Source: an uncultured Lachnospiraceae bacterium
GTDB taxonomy: Bacteria > Bacillota > Clostridia > Lachnospirales > Lachnospiraceae
Assembly (NCBI GenBank): GCA_944376125.1
Contig: CALWBQ010000005.1
Location: forward strand, 60,161-124,160
Reading direction: 5' to 3'
DNA length: 64,000 nucleotides
Shown here: positions 1 through 9,792 of the stretch, one piece after another
How the letters are laid out: every line of letters begins with the position of its first letter
Position numbering within the stretch: the stretch's first letter is position 1
Program-made: the position numbers and the translations under genes
The notes under the pieces: model-generated
What the model saw: the letters and a program-made list of their open reading frames with translations, nothing else
Database searches by the model: none
Told to the model about the DNA's origin: nothing

Positions 1-232
1 GCAGATCCTCCGCTGTAATCTCCAGCCCCACCTCGATCTCAATATTCTGGAGTTTTTCATTAAAATCCTCCGGCCTCGCCTGGCGAACGCCAGTTACCAA
101 CCGGATAGCATCCAGCACGGAAGTTTTTCCAGTATTATTTTTTCCCACCAAGATCAGGGCATTTTCGATATCATGGATCTCCATTTCCTCAATGGATTTA
201 AAATGGCGGATTGCAAGGCTGGTAAACTTCAT
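1..232 (-). CDS. AAA ATPase, OLD/RecF-like (N-terminal part)
   Basis: Only the first 77 codons are inside the window and the rest runs off the left edge. The start at 232 has a strong AGGAGGGG ribosome site. The product begins MKFTSLAIRHFKSIEEMEI and has a Walker A loop, GKNNTGKTS, at about residues 30-38. That is the layout of the SMC/RecF/OLD-type ATPases, which open with a strand-forming segment, an FKS motif and GxNxxGKTS. OLD-family members often carry a C-terminal TOPRIM nuclease domain, but that part is not visible. It lies 68 bp downstream of polC on the same strand with no terminator seen between them. The ATPase class is secure; the exact role is unknown. Confidence 0.75.
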   Translation of the reverse strand, partial: MKFTSLAIRHFKSIEEMEIHDIENALILVGKNNTGKTSVLDAIRLVTGVRQARPEDFNEKLQNIEIEVGLEITAEDL

Positions 233-300
233 GCTGCTTCCCCTCCTGACATAGTCGCGGCAGTTCTATTCTCATTGACAGCTCTGCACTTACAAAACGG

Positions 301-3300
301 TTACGCAAAATCAAACAGCGAAAGCTGATTGCTTTCCGGAAGATCCCCCAGCAGACCCAGATCTGCCATCAAATCGCAGATCGTTTTGCTGACCTTGGTA
401 CGGTTTCGGAAATCCTCTTTCGATAAAAACTTTCCGTCCTTCGCCGCATCCACGATCCCCTCCGCCGCCTTCTCGCCCAGGCCGTCAATGCTGCTGAGAG
501 ATGGCATCAGTTTGCCATCCACAATCTGAAAATGGCGGGCTTTGGCCTTATAGATGTCTATCGGAACGAATTCAAATCCTCTGGCGTACATTTCCTGTAC
601 AATTCTCATATCCCGCAGCGTATCCTGCTCTTTCTTAGACAGGGTGTCCTGGCGCTTTTTGTAATCTGCCAGGTTTGCCTCCAGCCGCTCTCTTCCCTGG
701 CACATTAGCTCGTAGGAAAAGCCGCTGGCCCGGATACTGAAAAAGGCTGCATAGTACGCCAGCGGATAAAAGACCTTGCAGTAGGCGATGCGCCACGCCA
801 TCATAACGTAGGCCGCCGCGTGGGCCTTGGGGAACATGTATTTGATCTTTTTGCAGGACCAGATATACCAGTCCGGGACACCGTGTTTGGTCATTTCTTC
901 CTCCCACTCCGGTTTCAGGCCCTTGCCTTTTCTGACACTCTCCATAATGGTAAAGGAAAGCCCTTCTTCCAATCCCATGCCTATCAAGTAGATCATAATA
1001 TCGTCACGGGTACAAATTGCCGTCTGAATGGTTGCCTTTCCCTCCTGAATCAAGGTCTGTGCATTCCCCAGCCACACATCCGTACCATGGGCCAGACCCG
1101 CGATCCGCACTAGATCAGAAAAGTATTTTGGCTGGGTATCAATCAGCATCTGCATAGCAAAGTCGGTCCCAAACTCCGGAACTCCCAGAGCCCCCAGCCT
1201 GCAGCCTCCAATATCCTCCGGTGTAATCCCGAGGGCAGATGTGTTCTGAAACAGTGACATCACCTCTTTCGAGTCCAGAGGGATATCCTTGACCGGATCC
1301 AGCCCGGTCAGATCCTGGAGCATTCGAATCATGGTGGGATCATCGTGTCCCAGAATATCCAGTTTCAGCAGGTTGTGATCAATGGAATGGTAATCAAAAT
1401 GGGTCGTCACCGTCATGGTGGTCATGTCATTGGCCGGGTGCTGGACAGGGGTAAAGGAATTGATCTCCTCCCCCAGCGGAAGCACAATAATACCGCCCGG
1501 GTGCTGGCCTGTAGTTCGCCGGACTCCCACGCATCCCTGGACAATCCGGTTGATCTCACAGTTTCGCTTCCTGGTCCCCCTCTCCTCAAAATACTTCTTT
1601 ACATAGCCGTAAGCAGTCTTGTCAGCCAGGGTTCCGATCGTTCCGGCCCGGTAGGTCTGCCCTTTTCCAAAAATAACTTCCGTGTAATCGTGGGCCTTGG
1701 ATTGGTACTCGCCGGAAAAATTTAAATCGATATCCGGCTCCTTGTCCCCCTTAAATCCAAGGAACGTCTCAAATGGGATATCAAACCCATCTTTTTTCAA
1801 AGGCTGACCGCAGACGGGACAATTTTTATCCGGCATGTCACAGCCTGCCATCCCGGCGAATTTTTTCACCTCTTCCGAGTCAAAATCGCTGTAATGGCAG
1901 TTTGGACAGTAATAATGGGGACTCAGAGGATTTACCTCTGTAATTCCCGACATGGTAGCCACCAGGGAAGATCCGACAGACCCTCTGGAACCCACCAGAT
2001 AGCCGTCCTCATTGGATTTCCACACCAGTTTTTGAGCAATAATATACATGACTGCAAAGCCATTGGAAATAATAGAATTCAGCTCTCTCTCCAGCCGTTC
2101 CACCACAATCTGTGGAAGCGGATCCCCGTACATTTCAACAGCCCGGTCATAGCAGATCTTCCGCAGGGTTTCATCGGAATTTGGAATCACCGGCGGGCAT
2201 TTGTCCGGCCTTACCGGCGCAATGGGCTCACACATATCCGCAATCTTTCTGGTGTTGGTGATCACGATCTCCTCCGCCTTATTTGGATCCAAATAGTCAA
2301 ATTCTTTCAGCATTTCTTCCGTAGTCCGAAGGTACAGAGGAGCCTGCTCGTCGCAGTCCTTGAATCCTTGTCCCGCCATAATGATCCTCCGGTAGATTTC
2401 ATCCTGCGGATCCAGAAAATGGACATCACAGGTAGCACATACCGGCTTCCCAAACCGTTCTCCCAGATCAATAATCTTTTTATTCAGCTGGATCAGATCA
2501 TCCATAGAGTTGACAGTGCTCTTCTCATCTCTCAGCATAAAAGCATTGTTGCCAAGGGGCTGTACCTCCAGATAATCGTAAAAATTAACAATCCTGGAAA
2601 TCTCCATATCCGGGGCGCTCCGCACTAGGGCCTGATACAATTCGCCGGCCTCACAGGCGGAACCGATGATCAGCCCCTCCCGGTACTTAGCCAGCTGGCT
2701 TTTGGGAATCCTAGGTCTTCTGGCAAAATAAGTCAGATGGGACATGGAGACCAATTTATACAGGTTAATCCGCCCCAAGTCATTTTTTGCCAAAATAATT
2801 ACGTGGTAGGTAGGCAGCTTCCGTATAGCTTCCGCTGACAGATCGCTGAGCTCATTGAGCTGGTCAAGGGTCTCTATCTCCATCTTACGGAGCATTTCCA
2901 CAAAAGCGACAAAAATCTCCGCTGTCGCCCCGGCGTCATCTACCGCTCTGTGATGATTCTCCAGGGAAACTCCAAGAGCCTTGGCTACCGTATCCAGCTT
3001 GTACCGGTTCAGATTCGGCAGCAGGTGGCGGGCCAAAGCCACGGTGTCCAGCACAGTAGGCTCAAAGGGAATCCCCTGTTCTTTTGCATTGTGGGCGATA
3101 AAGCCCACGTCAAACCCGGCATTGTGAGCCACCAGGACCGAATCCCCGCAAAATTCCAGAAACTGAGGCAGAATTTCCCGGATACCCGGATACGGAAGAA
3201 CCATAGAATCATTAATGCCTGTCAGTTTTTCAATCTCAAAGGGGATCGGCACATCAGGATTTACGAAGGTGCTGAACCGATCCACAATGGCCCCATCCAT

Positions 3301-4770
3301 CACCTTCACTGCCCCGATCTCAATGATCTTATTCTTCTCCGCCGAAAAGCCGGTGGTCTCAATGTCAAACACTACAAAACTGCCCGAAAAATCCTGGCCC
3401 TTTGGGTTTTCTACAAGCTGCTTCAGATCATCTACCAGATATCCTTCTACGCCGTACAGAATCTTAAAGGAATCGCCCTTATCCAGAGCGTGGTTGGCAT
3501 CCGGGAAAGCCTGAACACAGCCATGATCCGTTATGGCAATGGCGGGCATCCCCCATTTCTTCGCCCGCTTAATAATATCCTTCACCTCGGAGACTCCGTC
3601 CATGTCGCTCATCTTTGTATGGCAGTGAAGCTCCACCCGCTTTGTCAAGCTATTGTCCATTCGCTTGGATGTAAAGTCCTCGCATTTTTTAATGCCAGTG
3701 ACAGAGCCGAGAGTCAATTCTCCGTCAAATTTATCGATGGTGGTAACACCTTTGATCTTAATGAAATTTCCTACCGCCACTGCATTGTTCAGATCCTCCA
3801 GCATTTCCTCCCTGGCAAATACCTTGACCGTAATGCTGTCTGTAAAATCTGTAATATCAAAGATGATAATTGTCTTTCCGCTTCTCAGTTCCCGGCTGTC
3901 CTTGGCGATAATCTTGCCCCGCAGCACGACCTCCCCTATCTCTCCGTCAATCTTATCGATCTCCGTATAGTCATCTTCAAAATCCCGCCCGTAAAGGACA
4001 TCCGGATTGTCTGACTTCCGGCTATAATATTTTCGCCCTTCCGGCTGCTTTCCGTCAGGACTGCCCGTCTGTCCGGACTTCGATGCCATTTTCCCTCCAG
4101 AGAAAGGAACTTCCTCCTCCCGCTTCTTTTTCGGCTCTGATGCAGCTTTGGGTGATTTCGGTGGCAGCTCCGGCATCTCTGAATGAACCGCCATGCGCTC
4201 CTGAGCCATCTGGCGGCACTCCTCATTCAGCTTTTCTTCCATTTTCTTGCGGATTTGGCTCTCCTGAGCCGGCACATAGACAAATCGGACTTCCACAGGC
4301 AGGCCGCACCGCTCATGGAATATTTTTTCCAGGATCCGCTTCAGTTCCCCCGCCTTCTCCTTAGAGACCATGGTGTCCTCCACCGTCATTTCCATCAAGT
4401 CAGGCTCAGGAAAGGAAATCTCTGCCTTCCGAAAAATACTGTACTCAATAATGCTGTAATGCTTCAGCTCCAAAAGCAGGCTGTCCCGATATACCTTCAG
4501 CAGCTTTTCAGGGGTATACTGGCCAGAAAGGACATACTTTTCAATAATTTTGATTCTCAGCTCTTTTCCCGGGAACAACTGCTGCTTGATCCCTGTCTCT
4601 AAGTCAAAAATATTTTTTTTATGGATTAATCGGCTGCTCTTTAAATAAATGCGAAGAGAGCTTCTATCTCTGGAGGCGGAGACCTTCTCCACCTGAACCA
4701 GATTTAAAAGCTCTTGCATCTGCGGCGCAATATCCAACTGGGGAAACACCTCAAAAAATGGTTTCGCCAT
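301..4770 (-). CDS. polC: DNA polymerase III alpha subunit, PolC type
   Basis: Replicative DNA polymerase of low-GC Gram-positives, 1489 aa. Domains in order: N-terminal region with a Lys/Glu-rich linker near 200-225; an OB-fold segment around 260-360; a PHP domain starting with ELHCHTKMSDMDG near 382; an inserted DEDDh proofreading exonuclease with FDIETTG near 469, HNAGFDVGF and HRAVDDAGAT; then the C-family polymerase core with PDIDLNF near 1013. A CxxC-type zinc element (CPVCG) lies just before the core. The extreme C-terminus QLSLFDF is a classic beta-clamp-binding motif. Length and order match the PolC family. It is the last gene of the ispG end of the conserved cluster, 15 bp after ispG; the start is preceded by GGAGG. 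Confidence 0.98.
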   Translation of the reverse strand: MAKPFFEVFPQLDIAPQMQELLNLVQVEKVSASRDRSSLRIYLKSSRLIHKKNIFDLETGIKQQLFPGKELRIKIIEKYVLSGQYTPEKLLKVYRDSLLLELKHYSIIEYSIFRKAEISFPEPDLMEMTVEDTMVSKEKAGELKRILEKIFHERCGLPVEVRFVYVPAQESQIRKKMEEKLNEECRQMAQERMAVHSEMPELPPKSPKAASEPKKKREEEVPFSGGKMASKSGQTGSPDGKQPEGRKYYSRKSDNPDVLYGRDFEDDYTEIDKIDGEIGEVVLRGKIIAKDSRELRSGKTIIIFDITDFTDSITVKVFAREEMLEDLNNAVAVGNFIKIKGVTTIDKFDGELTLGSVTGIKKCEDFTSKRMDNSLTKRVELHCHTKMSDMDGVSEVKDIIKRAKKWGMPAIAITDHGCVQAFPDANHALDKGDSFKILYGVEGYLVDDLKQLVENPKGQDFSGSFVVFDIETTGFSAEKNKIIEIGAVKVMDGAIVDRFSTFVNPDVPIPFEIEKLTGINDSMVLPYPGIREILPQFLEFCGDSVLVAHNAGFDVGFIAHNAKEQGIPFEPTVLDTVALARHLLPNLNRYKLDTVAKALGVSLENHHRAVDDAGATAEIFVAFVEMLRKMEIETLDQLNELSDLSAEAIRKLPTYHVIILAKNDLGRINLYKLVSMSHLTYFARRPRIPKSQLAKYREGLIIGSACEAGELYQALVRSAPDMEISRIVNFYDYLEVQPLGNNAFMLRDEKSTVNSMDDLIQLNKKIIDLGERFGKPVCATCDVHFLDPQDEIYRRIIMAGQGFKDCDEQAPLYLRTTEEMLKEFDYLDPNKAEEIVITNTRKIADMCEPIAPVRPDKCPPVIPNSDETLRKICYDRAVEMYGDPLPQIVVERLERELNSIISNGFAVMYIIAQKLVWKSNEDGYLVGSRGSVGSSLVATMSGITEVNPLSPHYYCPNCHYSDFDSEEVKKFAGMAGCDMPDKNCPVCGQPLKKDGFDIPFETFLGFKGDKEPDIDLNFSGEYQSKAHDYTEVIFGKGQTYRAGTIGTLADKTAYGYVKKYFEERGTRKRNCEINRIVQGCVGVRRTTGQHPGGIIVLPLGEEINSFTPVQHPANDMTTMTVTTHFDYHSIDHNLLKLDILGHDDPTMIRMLQDLTGLDPVKDIPLDSKEVMSLFQNTSALGITPEDIGGCRLGALGVPEFGTDFAMQMLIDTQPKYFSDLVRIAGLAHGTDVWLGNAQTLIQEGKATIQTAICTRDDIMIYLIGMGLEEGLSFTIMESVRKGKGLKPEWEEEMTKHGVPDWYIWSCKKIKYMFPKAHAAAYVMMAWRIAYCKVFYPLAYYAAFFSIRASGFSYELMCQGRERLEANLADYKKRQDTLSKKEQDTLRDMRIVQEMYARGFEFVPIDIYKAKARHFQIVDGKLMPSLSSIDGLGEKAAEGIVDAAKDGKFLSKEDFRNRTKVSKTICDLMADLGLLGDLPESNQLSLFDFA

Positions 4771-4785
4771 ATATCTGTCTGCCTC

Positions 4786-5847
4786 CTATACCTGGCGGTA
4801 CTTTAACAGTTCCTCCCTGAGAGCCGTAAGAAGCTGGTCTTCTGGGAGTTTTCTGATAATTTCGCCCTTTTTGATCAGAATCCCATTTCCGTCACCGCCG
4901 GCGATGCCCAGATCCGCCTCCCGGGCTTCTCCCGGGCCATTGACCACACAGCCCATAACTGCCACTTTCAGGTTTAAATCGTCAAACTCCGTTGCCATCG
5001 TCTCCACCCGATTTGCCAGAGAAATCAAATCGATCTTTGTACGGCCGCAGGTGGGACATGATACGACCTCTATTCCGCCTTTTCTTAAGCCCAGAGTCCG
5101 TAAAATCAGCTTGGCACTCTTGATCTCCTCCACAGGATCCCCTGTGAGGGATACCCGGATAGTGTCCCCGATCCCCTCATAAAGAATAATGCCCAGCCCG
5201 ATCGAAGATTTGATATTTCCAGAGATCAGTGTGCCGGCTTCCGTAATTCCTACATGCAGAGGATAATCGGTTTTTTGAGAAATCATCCCATGAGCCTCAA
5301 TGCACATCAGCACATCCGAAGATTTGATGCTGATTACCAGATTATCATACCCCATGTCCTCAATCATCTTCACCTTGTCCAGGGCGCTCTCCACAATTCC
5401 CTCTGCTGTGACGCCGCCGTATTTTTCCAGCAGGGGCCTTTCCAGAGAACCGCTGTTAACCCCTACCCGTATCGGAATTTCCCGCTCCTTTGCCTTATTC
5501 ACAACTGCCTGAACCCGCTCTCTTTCCCCAATATTGCCAGGATTAATCCGGATTTTGTCTGCCCCGTTTTCGATCGCAGCAATCGCTAGGCGGTAATCAA
5601 AGTGGATATCTGCCACCAGCGGAATATGAATCCTCTTTTTTATTTCTTTTAACGCCTCTGCAGCTTCCATCGTGGGAACAGCCACCCGGATGATATCACA
5701 GCCCGCCTGTTCCAAGCGCAAAATCTGCTCTGATGTAGCATCCACATCTTCTGTCTTTGTATTGCACATAGACTGGATCAAGATCGGGTTGCCACCACCG
5801 ATGACCCGGCTTCCGATCCGGACCGTCTTCGTCTCTGTTCGTTTCAT
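4786..5847 (-). CDS. ispG: 4-hydroxy-3-methylbut-2-en-1-yl diphosphate synthase
   Basis: Penultimate enzyme of the MEP isoprenoid pathway, a [4Fe-4S] reductase that converts MEcPP to HMBPP. The frame is open upstream to 5940, but the start is placed at 5847 because MKRTETKTVRIG is the family N-terminus and AGGAGGGAGG lies just before it; the product is then 353 aa, the normal bacterial size. Cluster ligands are visible in SCPTCGRT near residue 270 and in GCVVNGPGEA near 305. It sits between rseP and polC and shares a transcript with dxr, so two MEP-pathway enzymes are co-expressed with uppS, which uses the pathway's product. Confidence 0.97.
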   Translation of the reverse strand: MKRTETKTVRIGSRVIGGGNPILIQSMCNTKTEDVDATSEQILRLEQAGCDIIRVAVPTMEAAEALKEIKKRIHIPLVADIHFDYRLAIAAIENGADKIRINPGNIGERERVQAVVNKAKEREIPIRVGVNSGSLERPLLEKYGGVTAEGIVESALDKVKMIEDMGYDNLVISIKSSDVLMCIEAHGMISQKTDYPLHVGITEAGTLISGNIKSSIGLGIILYEGIGDTIRVSLTGDPVEEIKSAKLILRTLGLRKGGIEVVSCPTCGRTKIDLISLANRVETMATEFDDLNLKVAVMGCVVNGPGEAREADLGIAGGDGNGILIKKGEIIRKLPEDQLLTALREELLKYRQV

Positions 5848-5866
5848 TGCTTCCTCCCTCCTGCCT

Positions 5867-6955
5867 TTACAGCAGGCTCTGAATATCGTGAAACAGGATA
5901 AATACCATAAATACCATGAGCAGAGCCAGACCTGCAGCATGGATCATGCCTTCTTTTTCCTGATCAATCGGCTTTCGCCTCAGCGCTTCAATAATCAAAA
6001 ACAACAGGCGCCCCCCATCCAGCCCGGGAATGGGGAGAAGGTTAATGACAGCAAGATTAGCGCTGATGATAATACACAAGTTCATCAGATTCAGCATCAC
6101 TGTCTCAAATCCATACTGTCTCGCTTCCTCCACTGTCTCGCTGACCACAGAAACAATCTTAACCGGCCCTGAGACATCGTCAGCGCTTACCTGACCCTTT
6201 ACCAGCATTCCCAGGCTGAGAACGGCGGCCTTTACCTGATATTTTACATTATACACACTGTACTTTACAATTTCCCCTATGTCATCCGCCAGAACGTAGC
6301 CGGGAAAATAAACTCCCAGCAGATAAGAGCCGCTTTCTGCCGAGTATTCCGGTGTAACGTCAGCGCGGTATGTCTCATATCCTCCGCCGGATGGGCGGCT
6401 CCACTGGAGTTCCATCGTCTGGCCAGGCTTCAAAAGCCGCTCCAGCTCAATGTCCCGGTAATCTTCTACTGCTTTTCCGTTAATTCGGGTGATCGTATCC
6501 CCTGCTTGTATTCCCGCTTCACTGGCAGGGCTCCCAGCCTCCACCTGGATTACCTGCGGGGACATATAGCCTACTCTCCAGACCACTACCAAAGCGCAGA
6601 AAAAAGCCAGCACAAAATTAAAGACTGGTCCTGCCGCCACCGTTGCGATTCTCGCCCACACAGACTTATTTATGAAGCCCCTCTCATCTGCCTCCTCCTT
6701 GCTCATCCCTTCCGGGAGAACGCCTGCTTCCTCGGCGCTGTCAAACTCATTGAGCATCAGGCAGGAGCCTCCCAGCGGAATGATTTTCAGCGAATATCTG
6801 GTTTCTCCTCTTTTAAAGCTCAGGAGCCGTGGTCCAAAACCGATGGAAAACTCTACGACGTAGATTCCGTTCAGTTTTGCCGCAATAAAATGTCCGAATT
6901 CATGGACCAGCACGATAATCCCGAACATCAGGACTGCTGCTATGATATTCAGCAA
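5867..6955 (-). CDS. rseP: RIP metalloprotease (site-2 protease)
   Basis: Membrane zinc protease that cuts transmembrane substrates such as anti-sigma factors (RasP/RseP family), 362 aa. The zinc-binding HEFGH is in the first membrane helix at residues 18-22. A PDZ domain follows at about 130-210 (GIQAGDTITRINGKAVEDY). The third zinc-ligand motif NLLPIPGLDGG lies near 310 and is followed by a C-terminal hydrophobic helix. The start is TTG with AGGTGG in front, directly abutting the dxr stop codon, so translational coupling is likely. It is in its standard position between dxr and ispG. Confidence 0.95.
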   Translation of the reverse strand: MLNIIAAVLMFGIIVLVHEFGHFIAAKLNGIYVVEFSIGFGPRLLSFKRGETRYSLKIIPLGGSCLMLNEFDSAEEAGVLPEGMSKEEADERGFINKSVWARIATVAAGPVFNFVLAFFCALVVVWRVGYMSPQVIQVEAGSPASEAGIQAGDTITRINGKAVEDYRDIELERLLKPGQTMELQWSRPSGGGYETYRADVTPEYSAESGSYLLGVYFPGYVLADDIGEIVKYSVYNVKYQVKAAVLSLGMLVKGQVSADDVSGPVKIVSVVSETVEEARQYGFETVMLNLMNLCIIISANLAVINLLPIPGLDGGRLLFLIIEALRRKPIDQEKEGMIHAAGLALLMVFMVFILFHDIQSLL

Positions 6956-6956
6956 C

Positions 6957-8099
6957 TTACCACCTGCTTTCTATATATTCATACGTTTCCTTTTCTGTCT
7001 GTAAAATCTCTTCGACGGTAGGATCCTCGATTTTTTTATGAGCATCCATAGCTCCCTGGATCATATCTGCAATCGTCAGGTAGGAAATCTCCCCCTTCAG
7101 AAACCGGCTGACAGCCAGCTCATTGGCAGCATTAAAAACTGTCGGCACAGAGCCGCCCTCTCTCCCGGCGCGGTAAGCCAGAGACAGCCCCTGGAAAGTC
7201 TCAAAATCCGGCGCCTCAAATGTAATCTGGGACAACTTTGCAAAATCCAGCCGCTCCCCCGGCAAATAGCGCCTCTCAGGATAATAAAGGGCATACTGGA
7301 TGGGGAGCTTCATGTCCGGCGTCCCCAACTGGGCCATAACTGCCCCGTCTTCAAATTCTACCATCGAGTGAATGATGCTCTGGGGCTGAACCACCACCTG
7401 GATCTGATCCATCTCCACGCCGAACAGCCAGCGGGCCTCCATCACTTCCAGCCCTTTATTTACCATGGTAGAAGAATCAATGGTAATCTTTCTTCCCATA
7501 GTCCAGTTGGGATGCTTTAAGGCATCTTCCGGCTTTACTGCCGCCATTCTCTCCCTGGTCCATCCCCGGAATGGGCCGCCTGACGCTGTCAGCAGAATTT
7601 TATGAATCGCATTGCCCCGCTCTCCGTTCAGACATTGAAAAATAGCCGCATGTTCACTGTCCACCGGAAGAAGCCGCACATGCCTCCTCTCCGCCAAAGG
7701 CATGATCAGATGGCCTGCTGTCACCAAGGTCTCCTTGTTAGCCAGGGCGATATCCTTCCCCGCCTCCATCGCCGCAATCGTAGGTCGAATTCCAATCATC
7801 CCCACCACTGCGGTGACAACGATCTCCGCCTCCGGAACTACCGCCGCCTGGATCAGACCATCCATGCCGGATACTATATGGACATCCAGATCTCTTGTCA
7901 GAAGGCGCAGCTCCTCCGCCTTCGATTCGTCATATACGCAGACAATCTTGGGGGAAAATTCCCGTGCCTGGTCTGCCAGCTTCTCCACATTGCTGCCGGC
8001 AGCCAGCGCTGCCACCCTGATATCACCATTATTTCTTACCACTTCCAGGGTCTGGGTTCCGATAGAACCTGTGGAACCTAAAACGGATATTGTCTTCAT
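6957..8099 (-). CDS. dxr: 1-deoxy-D-xylulose 5-phosphate reductoisomerase
   Basis: First committed step of the MEP pathway: NADPH-dependent conversion of DXP to MEP. 380 aa, standard length. The NADPH loop GSTGSIGTQTLEV is at residues 7-19, ANKETLV near 120, the metal and substrate site VDSEHAAIFQCL near 147, and ASGGPFRG followed by the GRKITIDSSTMVNKGLE block near 170-215. The start at 8099 has AGGGAG upstream. It is cotranscribed with cdsA upstream and rseP downstream. Confidence 0.98.
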   Translation of the reverse strand: MKTISVLGSTGSIGTQTLEVVRNNGDIRVAALAAGSNVEKLADQAREFSPKIVCVYDESKAEELRLLTRDLDVHIVSGMDGLIQAAVVPEAEIVVTAVVGMIGIRPTIAAMEAGKDIALANKETLVTAGHLIMPLAERRHVRLLPVDSEHAAIFQCLNGERGNAIHKILLTASGGPFRGWTRERMAAVKPEDALKHPNWTMGRKITIDSSTMVNKGLEVMEARWLFGVEMDQIQVVVQPQSIIHSMVEFEDGAVMAQLGTPDMKLPIQYALYYPERRYLPGERLDFAKLSQITFEAPDFETFQGLSLAYRAGREGGSVPTVFNAANELAVSRFLKGEISYLTIADMIQGAMDAHKKIEDPTVEEILQTEKETYEYIESRW

Positions 8100-8122
8100 C
8101 TGTTGCTCCCTTCTGCTTTCCC

Positions 8123-8923
8123 TTATCTCAAAAATGATACGGCGAAAAAGATAGCCGGGGCAGTAAAAATCATGCTGTCGAACCGGTCCAGGATTCCTCC
8201 GTGTCCTGGAATCAGATGGCCATAGTCTTTAATCCCGTGATTGCGCTTGATGGCAGAAGCTGCCAGATCACCAATCTGGGAGATCACCGCCGCAATGGCG
8301 CACGCCAAAGCGCAGGCCAGCTGCGGATCCTCAACATTCAGCATACTGTCCTGAAAGAATGTTGCATACAGAAAGCCCAAGAGCGCCGCCCCGAGCACAC
8401 CGCCCACAGCTCCCTCAATCGATTTCTTAGGGCTCAGCACAGGTGCCAGCCTGTGCTTGCCAAACATCATGCCAATGCAGTAGGCACAGGTATCACACCC
8501 CCAGGAGCTGATAAAAATCAGCCACGCCAGATAAGCACCGTCAGGCATCTGCCTGGTTTGATAAAGATAGGACAGCATGACCGGTACATAAAACAGGCCG
8601 AAAACCGCCCCTGTTACTTCCTCTGTCTGATATTTCGGGAACGTTACCACATAAATCGTCATGCAGACCATGAGAAGGCCGATGAATACCAACATCATAT
8701 ATTCTGTATTTCCCGCCCACAGCAGGCCAAAATAAGCCACTGCCGCGCAGTACCCTGCAATTCCCATAGGCTTATCGCAAATCTTCAGAGCGCGGTACAG
8801 TTCAAATAACCCGATTAAAGAAATCACAGCAGTTGCAGCCAATAACAGCCTTCCTCCTGAAATCACAAAAATCAGGGCAAGCAGGATTAGTACAATACCG
8901 CTGATCAGCCGAGTCCAAAACAT
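8123..8923 (-). CDS. cdsA: Phosphatidate cytidylyltransferase
   Basis: Makes CDP-diacylglycerol from phosphatidate and CTP, the branch point of phospholipid synthesis. It is an integral membrane protein of 266 aa with several hydrophobic helices. The CdsA signature is visible at the C-terminus: SQIGDLAASAIKRNHGIKDY followed by HLIPGHGGILDRFDS near 220-255. An AAAGGAG site precedes the start. It is in the usual uppS-cdsA-dxr order. Confidence 0.97.
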   Translation of the reverse strand: MFWTRLISGIVLILLALIFVISGGRLLLAATAVISLIGLFELYRALKICDKPMGIAGYCAAVAYFGLLWAGNTEYMMLVFIGLLMVCMTIYVVTFPKYQTEEVTGAVFGLFYVPVMLSYLYQTRQMPDGAYLAWLIFISSWGCDTCAYCIGMMFGKHRLAPVLSPKKSIEGAVGGVLGAALLGFLYATFFQDSMLNVEDPQLACALACAIAAVISQIGDLAASAIKRNHGIKDYGHLIPGHGGILDRFDSMIFTAPAIFFAVSFLR

Positions 8924-8940
8924 AGCTTACTCCTTTCCTG

Positions 8941-9669
8941 CTACTTAGCGCCGCCAAACCGCCGCTCTCTCTTATTGTACGCAGCAATAGCTTTTTCTAA
9001 TTCCTCTCTGTTGAAATCCGGCCACAGACAATCTGTCACATAAATTTCCGTATAAGCGCACTGCCATAAGAGATAGTTGGACAATCGCAGTTCTCCGCTG
9101 GTTCGGATCAGCAGATCCGGATCCGGCATACCGGCAGTATCCAGGTAAGAAGAAAATACTTCCTCCGTAATTTCCTCAGGCTTAACTGCACCTTCCTGAC
9201 AGTCAGCTACAAGTTTTCGGATTCCCCTGACGATCTCGTCTCTCCCGCCATAATTAACCGCAAAAACAAACGTCAGGCCTGTATTGTTCTTTGTCTCTCT
9301 CTCCATACGGCCGATTCCATCAATAATATCCTGATCAAAACGGCTCCTCTCCCCAATCATCTTCGCCCTGACGTTGTTTTCGTTTGCTATTTTTATAAAC
9401 CGAACCATATAGTAGCGGAAAAGCTGCATCAAAGCCCCCACTTCCTCACTGGATCGCTTCCAGTTTTCTGTGGAGAAACCATACACTGTCAGATAGCGGA
9501 TGCCCATGCGGGCCGCCTGTTCCACGATATTCTCCAGTGTTTTGCAGCCTTCCTTGTGCCCCATGCTCCTGGGGAGGCCCCTTTTCTTGGCCCATCGGCC
9601 ATTTCCATCCAAAATGATTGCCACATGCTCCGGTATTGCCAGGTTTTTCATATTTCCTGAATTTTCCAT
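8941..9669 (-). CDS. uppS: Isoprenyl (undecaprenyl) diphosphate synthase
   Basis: Cis-prenyltransferase that builds the C55 lipid carrier for peptidoglycan and wall polymers. 242 aa. Visible motifs: the catalytic Asp in ILDGNGRWAKKRG near 18-30, FSTENWKRS near 77, and RTSGELRLSNYLLWQ near 198. RTSGE-x-RLSN is diagnostic of the family. The first Met (9669) is used because AAAGGA lies about 14 nt upstream; a second Met six codons in is possible. It is separated from frr by a strong terminator and has its own promoter, so it heads the uppS-cdsA-dxr-rseP-ispG-polC transcript. Confidence 0.97.
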   Translation of the reverse strand: MENSGNMKNLAIPEHVAIILDGNGRWAKKRGLPRSMGHKEGCKTLENIVEQAARMGIRYLTVYGFSTENWKRSSEEVGALMQLFRYYMVRFIKIANENNVRAKMIGERSRFDQDIIDGIGRMERETKNNTGLTFVFAVNYGGRDEIVRGIRKLVADCQEGAVKPEEITEEVFSSYLDTAGMPDPDLLIRTSGELRLSNYLLWQCAYTEIYVTDCLWPDFNREELEKAIAAYNKRERRFGGAK

Positions 9670-9702
9670 CTCTGCTATACAATCCTTTCTGCAGAATCTG
9701 CT

Positions 9703-9730
9703 TCTATAGGTACCCTGTTCTTACAGACAA
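9703..9730 (-). promoter_or_regulatory. Candidate sigma-A promoter for uppS operon
   Basis: Read on the minus strand: -35 TTGTCT (9725-9730), 16-bp spacer, -10 TATAGA (9703-9708). It lies between the frr terminator and the uppS ribosome site, so transcription of uppS-polC can restart here. Confidence 0.5.
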
Positions 9731-9755
9731 GCCTTTCGGCGCCGCAAAGCGAGAG

Positions 9756-9779
9756 AAAAAGGGCAGGCCGGGCCTGCCC
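9756..9779 (-). terminator. Rho-independent terminator after frr
   Basis: A perfect GGGCAGGCC/GGCCTGCCC stem (9761-9779) is followed on the minus strand by a TTTTT run at 9756-9760. It begins 14 bp after the frr stop codon and ends the pyrH-frr transcript. Confidence 0.9.
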
Positions 9780-9792
9780 TCTCTGTTTGGCT

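Noticed and set aside
2950..4014. Plus-strand open frame of 354 codons inside polC
   Set aside because: Antisense shadow of polC with no recognisable domain or ribosome site.
5848..5940. N-terminal hydrophobic extension of IspG
   Set aside because: IspG is cytoplasmic, and the strong ribosome site and family N-terminus are at 5847; the upstream frame is a shadow of the end of rseP.
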